Positions 16,176 to 24,084 of a DNA stretch of 64,000 nucleotides are shown piece by piece (position 1 is the stretch's first letter; the number at the start of each line of letters is the position of its first letter). The notes below the pieces were generated by a model that was given only the letters and a program-made list of their open reading frames with translations, had not been told where the DNA came from and made no database searches. The stretch is taken from positions 9,282 through 73,281 of the forward strand of contig JBBSNY010000022.1 in the NCBI GenBank assembly GCA_038260305.1, written 5' to 3'. Source of the DNA: CADCVQ01 sp038260305 (GTDB lineage Bacteria > Actinomycetota > Thermoleophilia > Solirubrobacterales > Solirubrobacteraceae). A program made the translations under genes and the position numbers.

Positions 16176-17357
16176 TCACGCGCGCCAGCCCTGGTCGAGC
16201 GCGGCGAGCGGCTCCGCCGGGTCGGCGCCGAGTAGCTCGCACAGCGCCGACACGAGCTGCTCCTGCGGCTCGCGCCGCGCGCCCGCGCCCATGACGCCGA
16301 TCCGCCACAGCTTGCCGGCGTATGGGCCGAGGCCGCCGGAGATCTCGATCCCGTGCTCGAGCAGCAGCGGGACGCGGATCGAGGCCTCGTCGACGCCCTC
16401 CGGCGGGGTGACGGCGAGCAGCGAGTGCAACTGCTCGCCCTCCGGCGCGAGGCGCGTGCAACCCAGCACGCCAAGCGCGTCGCGCAGGGCGTTGTGGGCG
16501 CGGCGGTGGCGCTCCCAGGCGGTCGGCAGCCACTCGTCCTCGACGGCGATCCGCAGCGCCTCGCGCAGCGCGTAGATGAGGTTGATCGGCGCCGTATGAT
16601 GGTAGGCGCGCGGCGCGCCGCCGGCCTCCGGATTCCAGTAGCCGAGCACGAGCGACAGATCGAAGTACCAGGAGCGGCCGGGCTTCTCGCGAGCGGCGAG
16701 CTTCGCCAGCGCGCGCTCACCGGCGGTGAAGGGCGCGAGGCCGGGGGGGCAGTTCAGGCATTTCTGCGTGCCCGAGAACGCCGCGTCGACGCCCCACTCG
16801 TCGATCCGCAGCTCGTGGCCACCGATCGACGTGACGCAGTCGATCAGCAGCAGCGCGTCGCGCTCGTGGCAGGCGTCGGCGAGGCCGTCCAGCGGCTGCG
16901 CGACGCCCGTCGACGTCTCGCCGTGGACGACGAACATCGCGTCGAGACCGTCGGCTGCCGCTGCGATCAGTGCCTCGTTGTCGATCGCGCGGCCCCACTC
17001 CGCCTCGACCTTGACGACGTCGGCGCCGGCGCGAGCGAGCGCGTCGGCCATCCGCACGCCGAACAGGCCATGGACGCCGCAGACGACGCGGTCGCCGGGG
17101 TCGACGAAGTTCGCGACCATCGCGTCCATCCCGCCGCTGCCCGTGGCGGAGACCGGCAGCGTCGCCGTGTTCTCGGTCTGGAAGGCCTCGCGCAGGAGGT
17201 CGATCGTCTCGCCCATGATCGCCGCGAAGGCGGGATCCATGTGGCCGATCGTGGGCTGGGAGAGCGCATCGAGCACGCGCTGGGGGACGATGCTCGGACC
17301 CGAGCCCAGCAGCAGGCGGGTCGGGACGTCGGTGTACGTGCGGGTCGGCGTGCTCAT
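16176..17357 (-). CDS. class V aminotransferase, alanine-glyoxylate type
   Basis: A 393-aa PLP enzyme. TRLLLGSGPSIVPQRVL (residues ~12-28) and GHMDPAF are the usual N-terminus of alanine-glyoxylate/serine-pyruvate aminotransferases. SGTQKCLNCPPGLAPF (about 192-207) contains the Schiff-base Lys, and HHTAPINLIYALREAL follows. The family transaminates alanine or serine with glyoxylate, or in some members phosphonate-derived substrates. The ATG overlaps the upstream gene's stop by 4 nt, and the M29 peptidase follows 10 bp downstream. Confidence 0.9.
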   Translation of the reverse strand: MSTPTRTYTDVPTRLLLGSGPSIVPQRVLDALSQPTIGHMDPAFAAIMGETIDLLREAFQTENTATLPVSATGSGGMDAMVANFVDPGDRVVCGVHGLFGVRMADALARAGADVVKVEAEWGRAIDNEALIAAAADGLDAMFVVHGETSTGVAQPLDGLADACHERDALLLIDCVTSIGGHELRIDEWGVDAAFSGTQKCLNCPPGLAPFTAGERALAKLAAREKPGRSWYFDLSLVLGYWNPEAGGAPRAYHHTAPINLIYALREALRIAVEDEWLPTAWERHRRAHNALRDALGVLGCTRLAPEGEQLHSLLAVTPPEGVDEASIRVPLLLEHGIEISGGLGPYAGKLWRIGVMGAGARREPQEQLVSALCELLGADPAEPLAALDQGWRA

Positions 17358-17704
17358 GGGGCCTCGATGTCGGGGAAGTTGGCGGCCAGGTGCTCGCGCA
17401 GGGAGTCGCGGATCCAGCGCTTCTCCTCCGGCGTCGCGATGCGGTAGCGCATGAGCAGCTCCTTCTGGCCCTCGGTCGGCACGTCGTAGATCGTCCAGCG
17501 TTCGACAAGCCGCTCGAACAGGAACTCGACCGCGCGATGCCAGGAGTCGTCGGTGCTGACGCGCTGGTCGTGCATCGTCGACTTGTACTTGTGCCGCGTC
17601 AGCGGCGACATCGAACCGCGCAGGGACAGGACGTTGCCGTCCGCGTCGCGGTAGTCGGTCGTCGGGGCGGAGATCCGCCCGGCTGCACGGTTGCGCTTGC
17701 CCAT
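17354..17704 (-). CDS. hypothetical protein, 116 aa, first gene of aminotransferase operon
   Basis: A 116-residue basic, mostly helical protein that I do not recognise. The N-terminal 35 residues are Arg/Lys/Gly-rich and probably flexible; the C-terminal two thirds are amphipathic helices (AVEFLFERLVERW, PEEKRWIRDSLREHL). The ATG at 17702-17704 is preferred because a TACCCT -10 lies 10 nt upstream; a longer GTG start at 17728 is possible. It overlaps the aminotransferase start by 4 nt, so the two are translationally coupled. Confidence 0.7.
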   Translation of the reverse strand: MGKRNRAAGRISAPTTDYRDADGNVLSLRGSMSPLTRHKYKSTMHDQRVSTDDSWHRAVEFLFERLVERWTIYDVPTEGQKELLMRYRIATPEEKRWIRDSLREHLAANFPDIEAP

Positions 17705-17714
17705 CGTCGCCCCC

Positions 17715-17720
17715 AGGGTA
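17715..17720 (-). promoter_or_regulatory. -10 element TACCCT of the aminotransferase operon
   Basis: On the minus strand TACCCT ends 10 nt before the ATG at 17704. Confidence 0.4.
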
Positions 17721-17783
17721 TCGGCCACCGAGCGCCCTCCGACCCCCGCCGCGGGCGGCGCCGCCGGAGGCCGCCACGGGCCG

Positions 17784-17789
17784 TATCGT
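17784..17789 (+). promoter_or_regulatory. -10 element TATCGT, leaderless type
   Basis: TATCGT ends 7 nt before the ATG of the MBL hydrolase at 17797. Confidence 0.45.
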
Positions 17790-17796
17790 GGCGCCC

Positions 17797-18804
17797 ATGC
17801 CCGAGTCCACCCGCCGTCGCGAGCTGGGACGCGGCGAGCGCGTGCTGCCGGGCGTCTGGCGGCTGCGGCTGCCGCTCCCGTGGCCCGGCGTGCCGCACTG
17901 CAACGCCTGGGCGCTGTCCGCCGGCGACGGCGTCGTGCTCGTCGACTGTGGCCTGCACGAGGAGGGCTCGCTCGAGCAGCTCGTGCGGGCGATGGCGCAG
18001 GTCGGCCTCGATCTCGAGGACGTGCGCCTGCTCGTCTGCACGCACGCGCACTCCGACCACTACGGGCAGGCCGCGGACGTCGTCGACGCCAGCGGCTGCG
18101 AGCTGTGGATGCATCCCGATCATGCGCACATGACAGCTGCCGCCGAGGACCCTGGGGAGGCGCTCGCGCGGCGGTTGGAGGTCGCGCGCATGAGCGGCGT
18201 CCCCGTCGCTCCGCTGGCCGAGTGGGCGGAGTTCGCCCGCAAGCGCGGCTACGGCGTCAAGCGGATCGTCGAGCCCGACCGCGACCTTGTCGCGGGCGTC
18301 GTCGTCGACACCGACCTCGGGCCCTGGACCGTGCACGAGACGCCCGGCCACGCGCCGTCGCACGTCTGCCTGCACCAGGCCGAGCGTCGCATCCTCATCT
18401 CCGGCGACCACCTGCTCGGCCGCGTGTCGCTGTACTTCGACTACGGCTGGACGCCCGATCCGGTCGGCGAGTTCCTGCGCTCGCTGGACCACGTGCAGGC
18501 CCTCGACGCACGCCTCTGCCTCGCCGGCCACGCACGCACGTTCACCGACGTCGACGCGCACATCGAGGCAAACCGTGCGCTCGTGGCGCAGCGCCTTGCG
18601 CGAGTACGGGAGGTCGTCGCGCAGCAGGGCCCGATCACCGCCTACGACATCGTGCCGCAACTCTACGGCGAGCCGATCACGAAGCTCAACGCCGGCTGGT
18701 GGCTGCCCGAGACGCTCTGCCACCTGCGCCATCTCCAGGTGACCGGGGTGCTCGCGCCCGACGACGGCGAGCCCGAGCGCTGGCGCGAAGCCCCCGGCGG
18801 CTGA
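17797..18804 (+). CDS. MBL-fold metallo-hydrolase
   Basis: A 335-aa protein with an N-terminal metallo-beta-lactamase domain: THAHSDHYG (about residues 82-90), ETPGHAPSHVCLH (about 184) and ISGDHLLGRVS (about 203). The C-terminal 75 residues form a helical winged-helix-like extension (PITAYDIVPQLYGE...LCHLRHLQVTGVL) found in a subset of MBL proteins that include predicted lactamase-like thioesterases. The substrate is unknown. It is divergent from the aminotransferase operon by 92 bp. Confidence 0.85.
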   Translation: MPESTRRRELGRGERVLPGVWRLRLPLPWPGVPHCNAWALSAGDGVVLVDCGLHEEGSLEQLVRAMAQVGLDLEDVRLLVCTHAHSDHYGQAADVVDASGCELWMHPDHAHMTAAAEDPGEALARRLEVARMSGVPVAPLAEWAEFARKRGYGVKRIVEPDRDLVAGVVVDTDLGPWTVHETPGHAPSHVCLHQAERRILISGDHLLGRVSLYFDYGWTPDPVGEFLRSLDHVQALDARLCLAGHARTFTDVDAHIEANRALVAQRLARVREVVAQQGPITAYDIVPQLYGEPITKLNAGWWLPETLCHLRHLQVTGVLAPDDGEPERWREAPGG

Positions 18805-18845
18805 GTCTCAACCCGGACGTCCAGCGTCGGCGCAGTCCGCCGCCG

Positions 18846-19967
18846 TCAGGCGAGCTGGATGTGGTCGGCCTCGGCCGCGCCCGCGAACGGCCGGGTGAGG
18901 CCGAACTGGCGCAGCGTCCCCTCGGGGACGCCCTCGACGCCCGGCGTGTCCGACGCCTCGCCACGCGTGTGCGGGTCGTTCGCGAAGCCGCCGACCTCGA
19001 CCGAGTGCTGCGGGCTTCGGTAGCCGGAGATGCCGATGAGGTGCAGGTGCAGCGCCTTGCCGAGGCGGTCCAGGCGCGCGGCGATCACGGGCTCGTTGCC
19101 GACGGCGTAGTTCGTGCCGGTGGCCTGGAAGAACCCCCACGTGCCGCCGTGCGTGGTGAACGAGCCGACCGGCCCGGGCGGCGGACCCGCGAGCGGACCG
19201 CCGAGCGAGTTCGACAGCGCCGCCGCGCTGCGCGCCTGCTCGCGGGCGAGCGTGTTCTCGAGCGCGACGCGCTGCACGTTCAGGCTGTGCAGCTCCGACG
19301 CCTTCGCGGAGTGCGCGCGGACGAAGGCCTGCTGGCGCGCGACGAGCCCGATGCGGATCACGCTGACCTGGTCGCGCTCATTGAGGACCGCCGCCGTGAC
19401 CTGTCGTTGGCGCTGCTCATCGGTGGCGAGCGTGGCGGCCTCCCTGGCGACCGCTGCCCGGGTGCGCCTGACGTGTGTCGTCACCTGCGCGTTGTGGCGG
19501 CCGATCGTCTTGAGCTGGTCGACGAGCTCGAGCAACTCGGCGAAGCCCTGCGCATCGAGTAGGACGGAGACGATGTCCGGTGGCGGCGTCTCGTAGGAGG
19601 CGCGCAGCTGGCGGGCCAGCACGTTCTGGTCGTGCGCGAACGCGAGGCGCAGCTTCACGAGCCGCGCGCGATCGGCGCGCAGGTGGCCCTGCATGCCGTC
19701 GAGGATCCCCTGCTGGATGTCGAGGCTCGACTGCAGCGCGTTCTCCTTCGCCTGCAGGTCGGCGATCGGCACGCGTAGATGGGCGATCTTGCGGGCGTCG
19801 TGAGCCGACGCCGAGGCGATCGCGGACTCCCGGGCGCGCGCGTTCTCGACCCGGCTCGCAAGGCTGCCGTGGGCGGGGGTCGGCGCGAGCCGTGACGCCG
19901 CGGGCAGCACGAGCAGTGTGAGCGCGGCGAGGACGCCCAGCGCCAGGAGTCGTGAAGAGCGTGGCAT
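18846..19967 (-). CDS. exported coiled-coil protein with VanY-type (M15) peptidase domain
   Basis: A 373-aa protein. The N-terminal hydrophobic stretch (about residues 6-24) is a signal peptide or anchor. Residues ~35-240 are rich in Ala, Gln, Arg and Leu heptads, a long coiled coil like those of PcsB/FtsX-associated hydrolases. After a Gly/Pro linker the C-terminus carries SGYRS, DPHTRGEASD (H333, D340) and EADHIQL (H369), matching the zinc ligands of M15 D,D-/L,D-carboxypeptidases. It probably trims peptidoglycan stem peptides, with the coiled coil mediating recruitment. The start at 19965-19967 has no clear ribosome site. Confidence 0.75.
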   Translation of the reverse strand: MPRSSRLLALGVLAALTLLVLPAASRLAPTPAHGSLASRVENARARESAIASASAHDARKIAHLRVPIADLQAKENALQSSLDIQQGILDGMQGHLRADRARLVKLRLAFAHDQNVLARQLRASYETPPPDIVSVLLDAQGFAELLELVDQLKTIGRHNAQVTTHVRRTRAAVAREAATLATDEQRQRQVTAAVLNERDQVSVIRIGLVARQQAFVRAHSAKASELHSLNVQRVALENTLAREQARSAAALSNSLGGPLAGPPPGPVGSFTTHGGTWGFFQATGTNYAVGNEPVIAARLDRLGKALHLHLIGISGYRSPQHSVEVGGFANDPHTRGEASDTPGVEGVPEGTLRQFGLTRPFAGAAEADHIQLA

Positions 19968-20068
19968 GCCCGGCGGCACGCTACGAGACGGCGCCCGTCC
20001 GACGCGCAAGACGGCCTGCAACGGCGGCCGAGCCGGCAGGCGGCGGGGCCGCGATACGGCCGCCCGAG

Positions 20069-20353
20069 CTACGCCTTCGGTTGCGGCTCGATGTCGAGTC
20101 CCTCGACGAGCGCCGGGCGCCCCGCGCGCTCGAAGCTGACGTCGACCGAGTCGTTCTGGCGATACGTCCCGACGCCCCAGGCACCGGCAAACCAGCGCCA
20201 GAAGCCGAGCTTGCCCTCCTTCTTGAGCTCGCGCTCGAAGACGAGCTTGCGGTCGGCGACGACGTAGTCCGTGCCGTCCTGCTGGCGTACGCCGTTGACG
20301 TAGACCGCGAACGGGGGGCGAACGTCTGGCGGGAGTGGCACGATCGACGGCAC
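20069..20353 (-). CDS. hypothetical protein, 94 aa
   Basis: A 94-residue soluble protein with predicted beta strands (PPFAVYVNGVRQQDGTDYVV, KLVFERELKKEG) and an aromatic centre (GFWRWFAGAWG). I do not recognise a named family; the VNGVRQ...DYVV pattern resembles small beta-sandwich modules. The GTG start has a CATAAT -10 ending 8 nt upstream. It is monocistronic, divergent from the DUF45 protease gene. Confidence 0.7.
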   Translation of the reverse strand: MPSIVPLPPDVRPPFAVYVNGVRQQDGTDYVVADRKLVFERELKKEGKLGFWRWFAGAWGVGTYRQNDSVDVSFERAGRPALVEGLDIEPQPKA

Positions 20354-20361
20354 GGGTCGCC

Positions 20362-20367
20362 ATTATG
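20362..20367 (-). promoter_or_regulatory. -10 element CATAAT, leaderless type
   Basis: On the minus strand CATAAT ends 8 nt before the GTG start of the 94-aa protein. Confidence 0.4.
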
Positions 20368-20438
20368 GCCCGCCGCGCGTGCTCGCCAGTCGTGAACGCG
20401 CCGCATCCGTGCCATAGCTCGCAGGACCAGCGCCCCAC

Positions 20439-21101
20439 GTGCCCGACGACCTCATCTACCGCATCCGCCGCTCCGACCGCGCCCGCCGCGTGCGCGTGCT
20501 CGTCGACCCGCATGAGGGCGTCGAGGTCGTGCTGCCGCGGCGCAGCCCGGCGAGCGCAGCCCCCGCGGCGATCGCCGAGCTGCGGCCGTGGATCGAGGCT
20601 CGGCTGGCGGCCGGCCAGGCCGCCCGCGACGCCGTCGCCGCCCGCGGGGCCGGCGTCCCCTATCTCGGCCGCGAGCTGATCGTGCGCCCGCAGGCCGGTC
20701 GCACCCGCGTGCATCGCCGCGGCGACGAGCTGCTCGTCCCCGCCGACCCCACGGCGAGGTACGACGCGGTCGAGCGCTGGTACCGGCGCTCCGCCCGCGA
20801 CGAGATCGCGCCGCGCCTCGACGACGCCGTCGCCGCGCTGCGAACGAACTACACGAAGCTCACGATCCGCAACCAGCGCACACGCTGGGGATCGTGCTCC
20901 TCCAGCGGCGCGATGAGCTTCAACTGGCGCCTGCTGCTGGCACCCGAGCCGGTGCTCGAATACGTCGTCTGGCACGAGGCCTGTCACCTGCGCGTCATGG
21001 ACCACTCGGCGCGATTCTGGGAGCTCGTGGGCGTCCACTGCCCGGACTATCCCGAGCATCGGCGCTGGCTACAGCGCAAGGGGAATACGCTGGTGCTCTA
21101 G
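20439..21101 (+). CDS. YgjP/DUF45 family metallopeptidase
   Basis: A 220-aa protein of the YgjP-like (DUF45, M48-related) family. RWGSCSSSGAMSFNWRLLLAP (about residues 148-168) and the zinc motif HEACHLRVMDHS (about 179-190; HExxH variant HEACH with a downstream His) are diagnostic. It is cytoplasmic, with no signal peptide. Its stop shares one base with the GTG that can start the first MCE gene (TAGTG), so it may head the MCE operon; family members have no known link to lipid transport. Confidence 0.85.
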   Translation: MPDDLIYRIRRSDRARRVRVLVDPHEGVEVVLPRRSPASAAPAAIAELRPWIEARLAAGQAARDAVAARGAGVPYLGRELIVRPQAGRTRVHRRGDELLVPADPTARYDAVERWYRRSARDEIAPRLDDAVAALRTNYTKLTIRNQRTRWGSCSSSGAMSFNWRLLLAPEPVLEYVVWHEACHLRVMDHSARFWELVGVHCPDYPEHRRWLQRKGNTLVL

Positions 21102-22489
21102 TGCGGTTTATGGCAAGAGGAGGGATCCTGGGAGGGGTCGCCGTCGTCTCCGCGATCGTCGTGGTCGTGGCCGTGATCGCCCTCACGGGGGGCAGCGACT
21201 ACACGGTCCATGCCCGCTTCGTCTCCGCCAGCCAGATCGTCAAGGGCAACGAGGTCAAGGTCGCGGGCACGGCCGTCGGCTCGGTCACGGGCGTCGCGCT
21301 GACCGACGACGGCCGCGCCGAGATCACGCTTTCGATCGACGCCGACGGCTATCACCCGCTGCGCCGCGGCACGCGCGCGATCATCCGCGAGGCCTCGCTG
21401 TCGGGCGTCGCGAACCGCTACATCGACCTGCAGCTCGGCGGCGCCGACGGCGCCGACATCCCCGACGGCGGGCGGCTGGACACCGACAGCACCGAGGCCG
21501 CCGTCGACCTCGACCAGATCTTCGACACATTCGACCCGAAGACGCGCAAGGCGACGTCGAATTCGGTGGCCTTCCTGCGCGACTTCCAGGCCGGCTCGGA
21601 GGACGAGGCGAACGCCGCCTTGCGCTACCTGAACCCCGCGCTGTCGTCTTCGAGCCGGCTGTTCGCCGAGGTCAACCGCAGCACGCCCGACTTCCAGCGC
21701 TTCGTCGACGAGACCGCGAAGCTCGTCACTGACGTCTCCGCCCGCGACGACGCGCTCTCGGGCCTCGTGTCGAATCTCGCGACGACGGCGTCGGCGCTGA
21801 CCTCGCACGGCGAGAGCCTCGGCGAGTCGATCGGCCTGCTGCCGAACGTCCTACGCAAATCCAACTCGACGTTCGTCGACCTGCGCGCGTCGCTGGATGA
21901 CCTCACGCCGCTCGTCGACGACGCCAAGCCCGTCGTGAAGTCCAAGCTGCGCCCGCTGCTGCGCGAGCTGCGGCCGTTCGCCCGCGACGCGCGCCCGGTC
22001 GTGCGCGACCTGTCGAGCACCGTGCGCCGCAAGGGCGCCGACAACGACCTCGTCGAGCTGCTGCGCCGCCAGCCGGCGATCGATGCGATCGCCAACGCAA
22101 GCGCCGAACGCAACGGCCAGGATCGGCCGGGCGCGTTGCCGGCGACGATCAAGGCGCTCACCGGCCTGACGCCGCAGGTCGCCTTCGCGCGGCCCTACGC
22201 GCCCGAGCTCGTCGGCTGGTTCGACGACTTCGCCACGACCGGCGCCTACGACGCGCTCGGCAACTACTCGCGCGCCGGCCTCGCGCTGAACGGCTTCGCG
22301 CTCGACCCGCTGCTCGGCCTGCTGCCGGTGCCGGCCGCGCTGCGCGAGCAGCTGCTCGCCGTCGGCGTCAAGGCGGGGCGCAACAACCGCTGCCCCGGCT
22401 CGCTCGAACGTACGGCGCCCGACGGCTCGAACCCCTACGTGCAGCCGGGCCTGAACTGCGACCCCTCGCAGAAGCCGATCGGGCCGTGA
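21101..22489 (+). CDS. MCE-domain protein 1 of 6
   Basis: A 462-aa protein: one N-terminal transmembrane helix (about residues 9-28), one MCE domain (about 31-115, with ASQIVKGNEVKVAGTAVGSV), then a long helical region rich in Asp, Arg, Leu and Ala and a C-terminal segment with two Cys. MCE/MlaD proteins form hexameric periplasm-facing rings or tubes that carry hydrophobic substrates. The start may be GTG 21101, which overlaps the previous stop, or ATG 21110. It overlaps the next MCE gene by 4 nt. The ARGGILGG N-terminus differs from classical mycobacterial MceA. Confidence 0.9.
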   Translation: MRFMARGGILGGVAVVSAIVVVVAVIALTGGSDYTVHARFVSASQIVKGNEVKVAGTAVGSVTGVALTDDGRAEITLSIDADGYHPLRRGTRAIIREASLSGVANRYIDLQLGGADGADIPDGGRLDTDSTEAAVDLDQIFDTFDPKTRKATSNSVAFLRDFQAGSEDEANAALRYLNPALSSSSRLFAEVNRSTPDFQRFVDETAKLVTDVSARDDALSGLVSNLATTASALTSHGESLGESIGLLPNVLRKSNSTFVDLRASLDDLTPLVDDAKPVVKSKLRPLLRELRPFARDARPVVRDLSSTVRRKGADNDLVELLRRQPAIDAIANASAERNGQDRPGALPATIKALTGLTPQVAFARPYAPELVGWFDDFATTGAYDALGNYSRAGLALNGFALDPLLGLLPVPAALREQLLAVGVKAGRNNRCPGSLERTAPDGSNPYVQPGLNCDPSQKPIGP

Positions 22490-24084
22490 CGCGGCTCGCG
22501 AAACCCAGGGCGCTCGTCGTCGGGCTGCTGCTCGCGCTCGCGGTCTCCGCCGCGGCAGCGATCACGCTGCGCGCCGGCGTCGCCGGTGCCGGCGACGAGC
22601 AGCGTTACACCGTCGTGCTCGACAACGCCTTCGGGCTCACCGTCGGCTCGGACCTGCGCTCCTCCGGCGTGCCGGTCGGCCGCGTCAAGAGCCTCGACGT
22701 GCAGCGCAGCACCGCCCGCGCGCTCGTCACCGTCGCCGTCACGCGGCCGGAGTTCGCGGGCTTTCGCAAGGACGTCTTCTGCGAGGTCAAGCCGCAGTCG
22801 CTGATCGGCGAGTACTACCTCGACTGCGCGCCCGGCAGCTCGCCCGAGCCGACGCCGAAGACGATCCCGGTGGCACAGACCGCCGCGACGATCCCGCCCG
22901 ACCTCGTGCTCGACATCCTGCGCCGGCCCGCGCGCGAGCGCTTCGGGCTCATCCTGTCCGAGCTCGGGACCGGCCTCGCGGCGCGCGGCTCGGACCTGCA
23001 GACGACGATCCGCCGGGCGGTCCCCGCGCTGCGCGAGACCGATCGCGTCTTGAAGATCCTCGCCGCGAACCGCCAGACCCTGCAGCAGCTCACGCGCGAC
23101 GCCGACCGCGTGCTCGCCGGCGTCGCGCGCAACCGCGGCGACGTCGCGCGCTTCGTCAAGGAGGCGGGCGACACGACGACGGCGTCGGCGAAGCGCAAGC
23201 GCGAGCTCGCGGCCTCGGTCCGCAAGCTGCCGGCGTTCCTGCGCGAACTGCGCCCGACGCTCGCCGACCTCGGCAGCGCCGCCGCGCAGCAGACGCCCGC
23301 GCTCGCCGACCTGCGCGCCGCCGCCCCCGACCTGACGACGCTGCTGCGCCGCCTCGGGCCGTTCGCCGACTCCGCGCGGCCGGCGGTGCGCGGCCTCGGC
23401 CGAGCGTCGGACACCGGCGTGGGGGCCGTCCGCGAGGCGCGCTCGACGGTCAAGCGGCTGCGCGAGCTCGCCACGGTCAGCACCGAGCCGATGCGCAACC
23501 TGCGCTACGTACTCGAGAACGTCAACAACCGCGACAACGCCGTCGAGCCCAACAAGCTGAGCCCGACCGGCAAGGGCTTCACCGGCCTCGAGGCGCTGCT
23601 GCAGTACTTCTTCACGCAGTCGCAGGCGATCAACATCCACGATTCCAAGAGCTACATCTTGAAGATCGGGCTGCTCGTCAACGAGTGCTCGCAGTACACG
23701 AACGCTCAGACCGCGCGCGACGATCCGGCGCGCACGAAGGCCTGCAACCAGTACCTCGGGCCCAACCAGCCCGGCATCACAAGCGGCGCTGCGACGACGA
23801 CTACGCGTGGCGAGCAGCCGAGCCCCGGCGCCGCGACGAGCCCGACGCCGCCGCTGAGCGAGAGCGAGCAGGCACCGCCGGCGGCCCCCGGCGCGAGCGC
23901 GCCGGGCGCGACGCCACCGCCGCCGCCCCCGCCCGGCCTGCTGCCCGACCCGCGCGGGCTACTCAAGGACCTGCTGCCGCCCGTGACGGACAAGCTGCCC
24001 AAGCTCAAGCCCGGCGGGGCTGGCCGCTCGCAACGCTCCAAGGCCGACGAGCAGAGCCTCCTCGACTACCTCCTCGGCCCATGA
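22486..24084 (+). CDS. MCE-domain protein 2 of 6, proline-rich tail
   Basis: A 532-aa protein with a transmembrane helix (about residues 8-28), MCE domain (about 38-120; FGLTVGSDLRSSGVPVGRV), a helical stalk to about 400 and a Cys-containing segment (NECSQYTNAQTARDDPARTK). It ends in a roughly 110-residue Pro/Ala/Ser-rich tail with a run of seven prolines. The tail is unlike the other five and may cross or bind the cell wall, as proline-rich tails do in mycobacterial Mce proteins. The GTG start overlaps the previous stop by 4 nt. Confidence 0.9.
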   Translation: MTRLAKPRALVVGLLLALAVSAAAAITLRAGVAGAGDEQRYTVVLDNAFGLTVGSDLRSSGVPVGRVKSLDVQRSTARALVTVAVTRPEFAGFRKDVFCEVKPQSLIGEYYLDCAPGSSPEPTPKTIPVAQTAATIPPDLVLDILRRPARERFGLILSELGTGLAARGSDLQTTIRRAVPALRETDRVLKILAANRQTLQQLTRDADRVLAGVARNRGDVARFVKEAGDTTTASAKRKRELAASVRKLPAFLRELRPTLADLGSAAAQQTPALADLRAAAPDLTTLLRRLGPFADSARPAVRGLGRASDTGVGAVREARSTVKRLRELATVSTEPMRNLRYVLENVNNRDNAVEPNKLSPTGKGFTGLEALLQYFFTQSQAINIHDSKSYILKIGLLVNECSQYTNAQTARDDPARTKACNQYLGPNQPGITSGAATTTTRGEQPSPGAATSPTPPLSESEQAPPAAPGASAPGATPPPPPPPGLLPDPRGLLKDLLPPVTDKLPKLKPGGAGRSQRSKADEQSLLDYLLGP

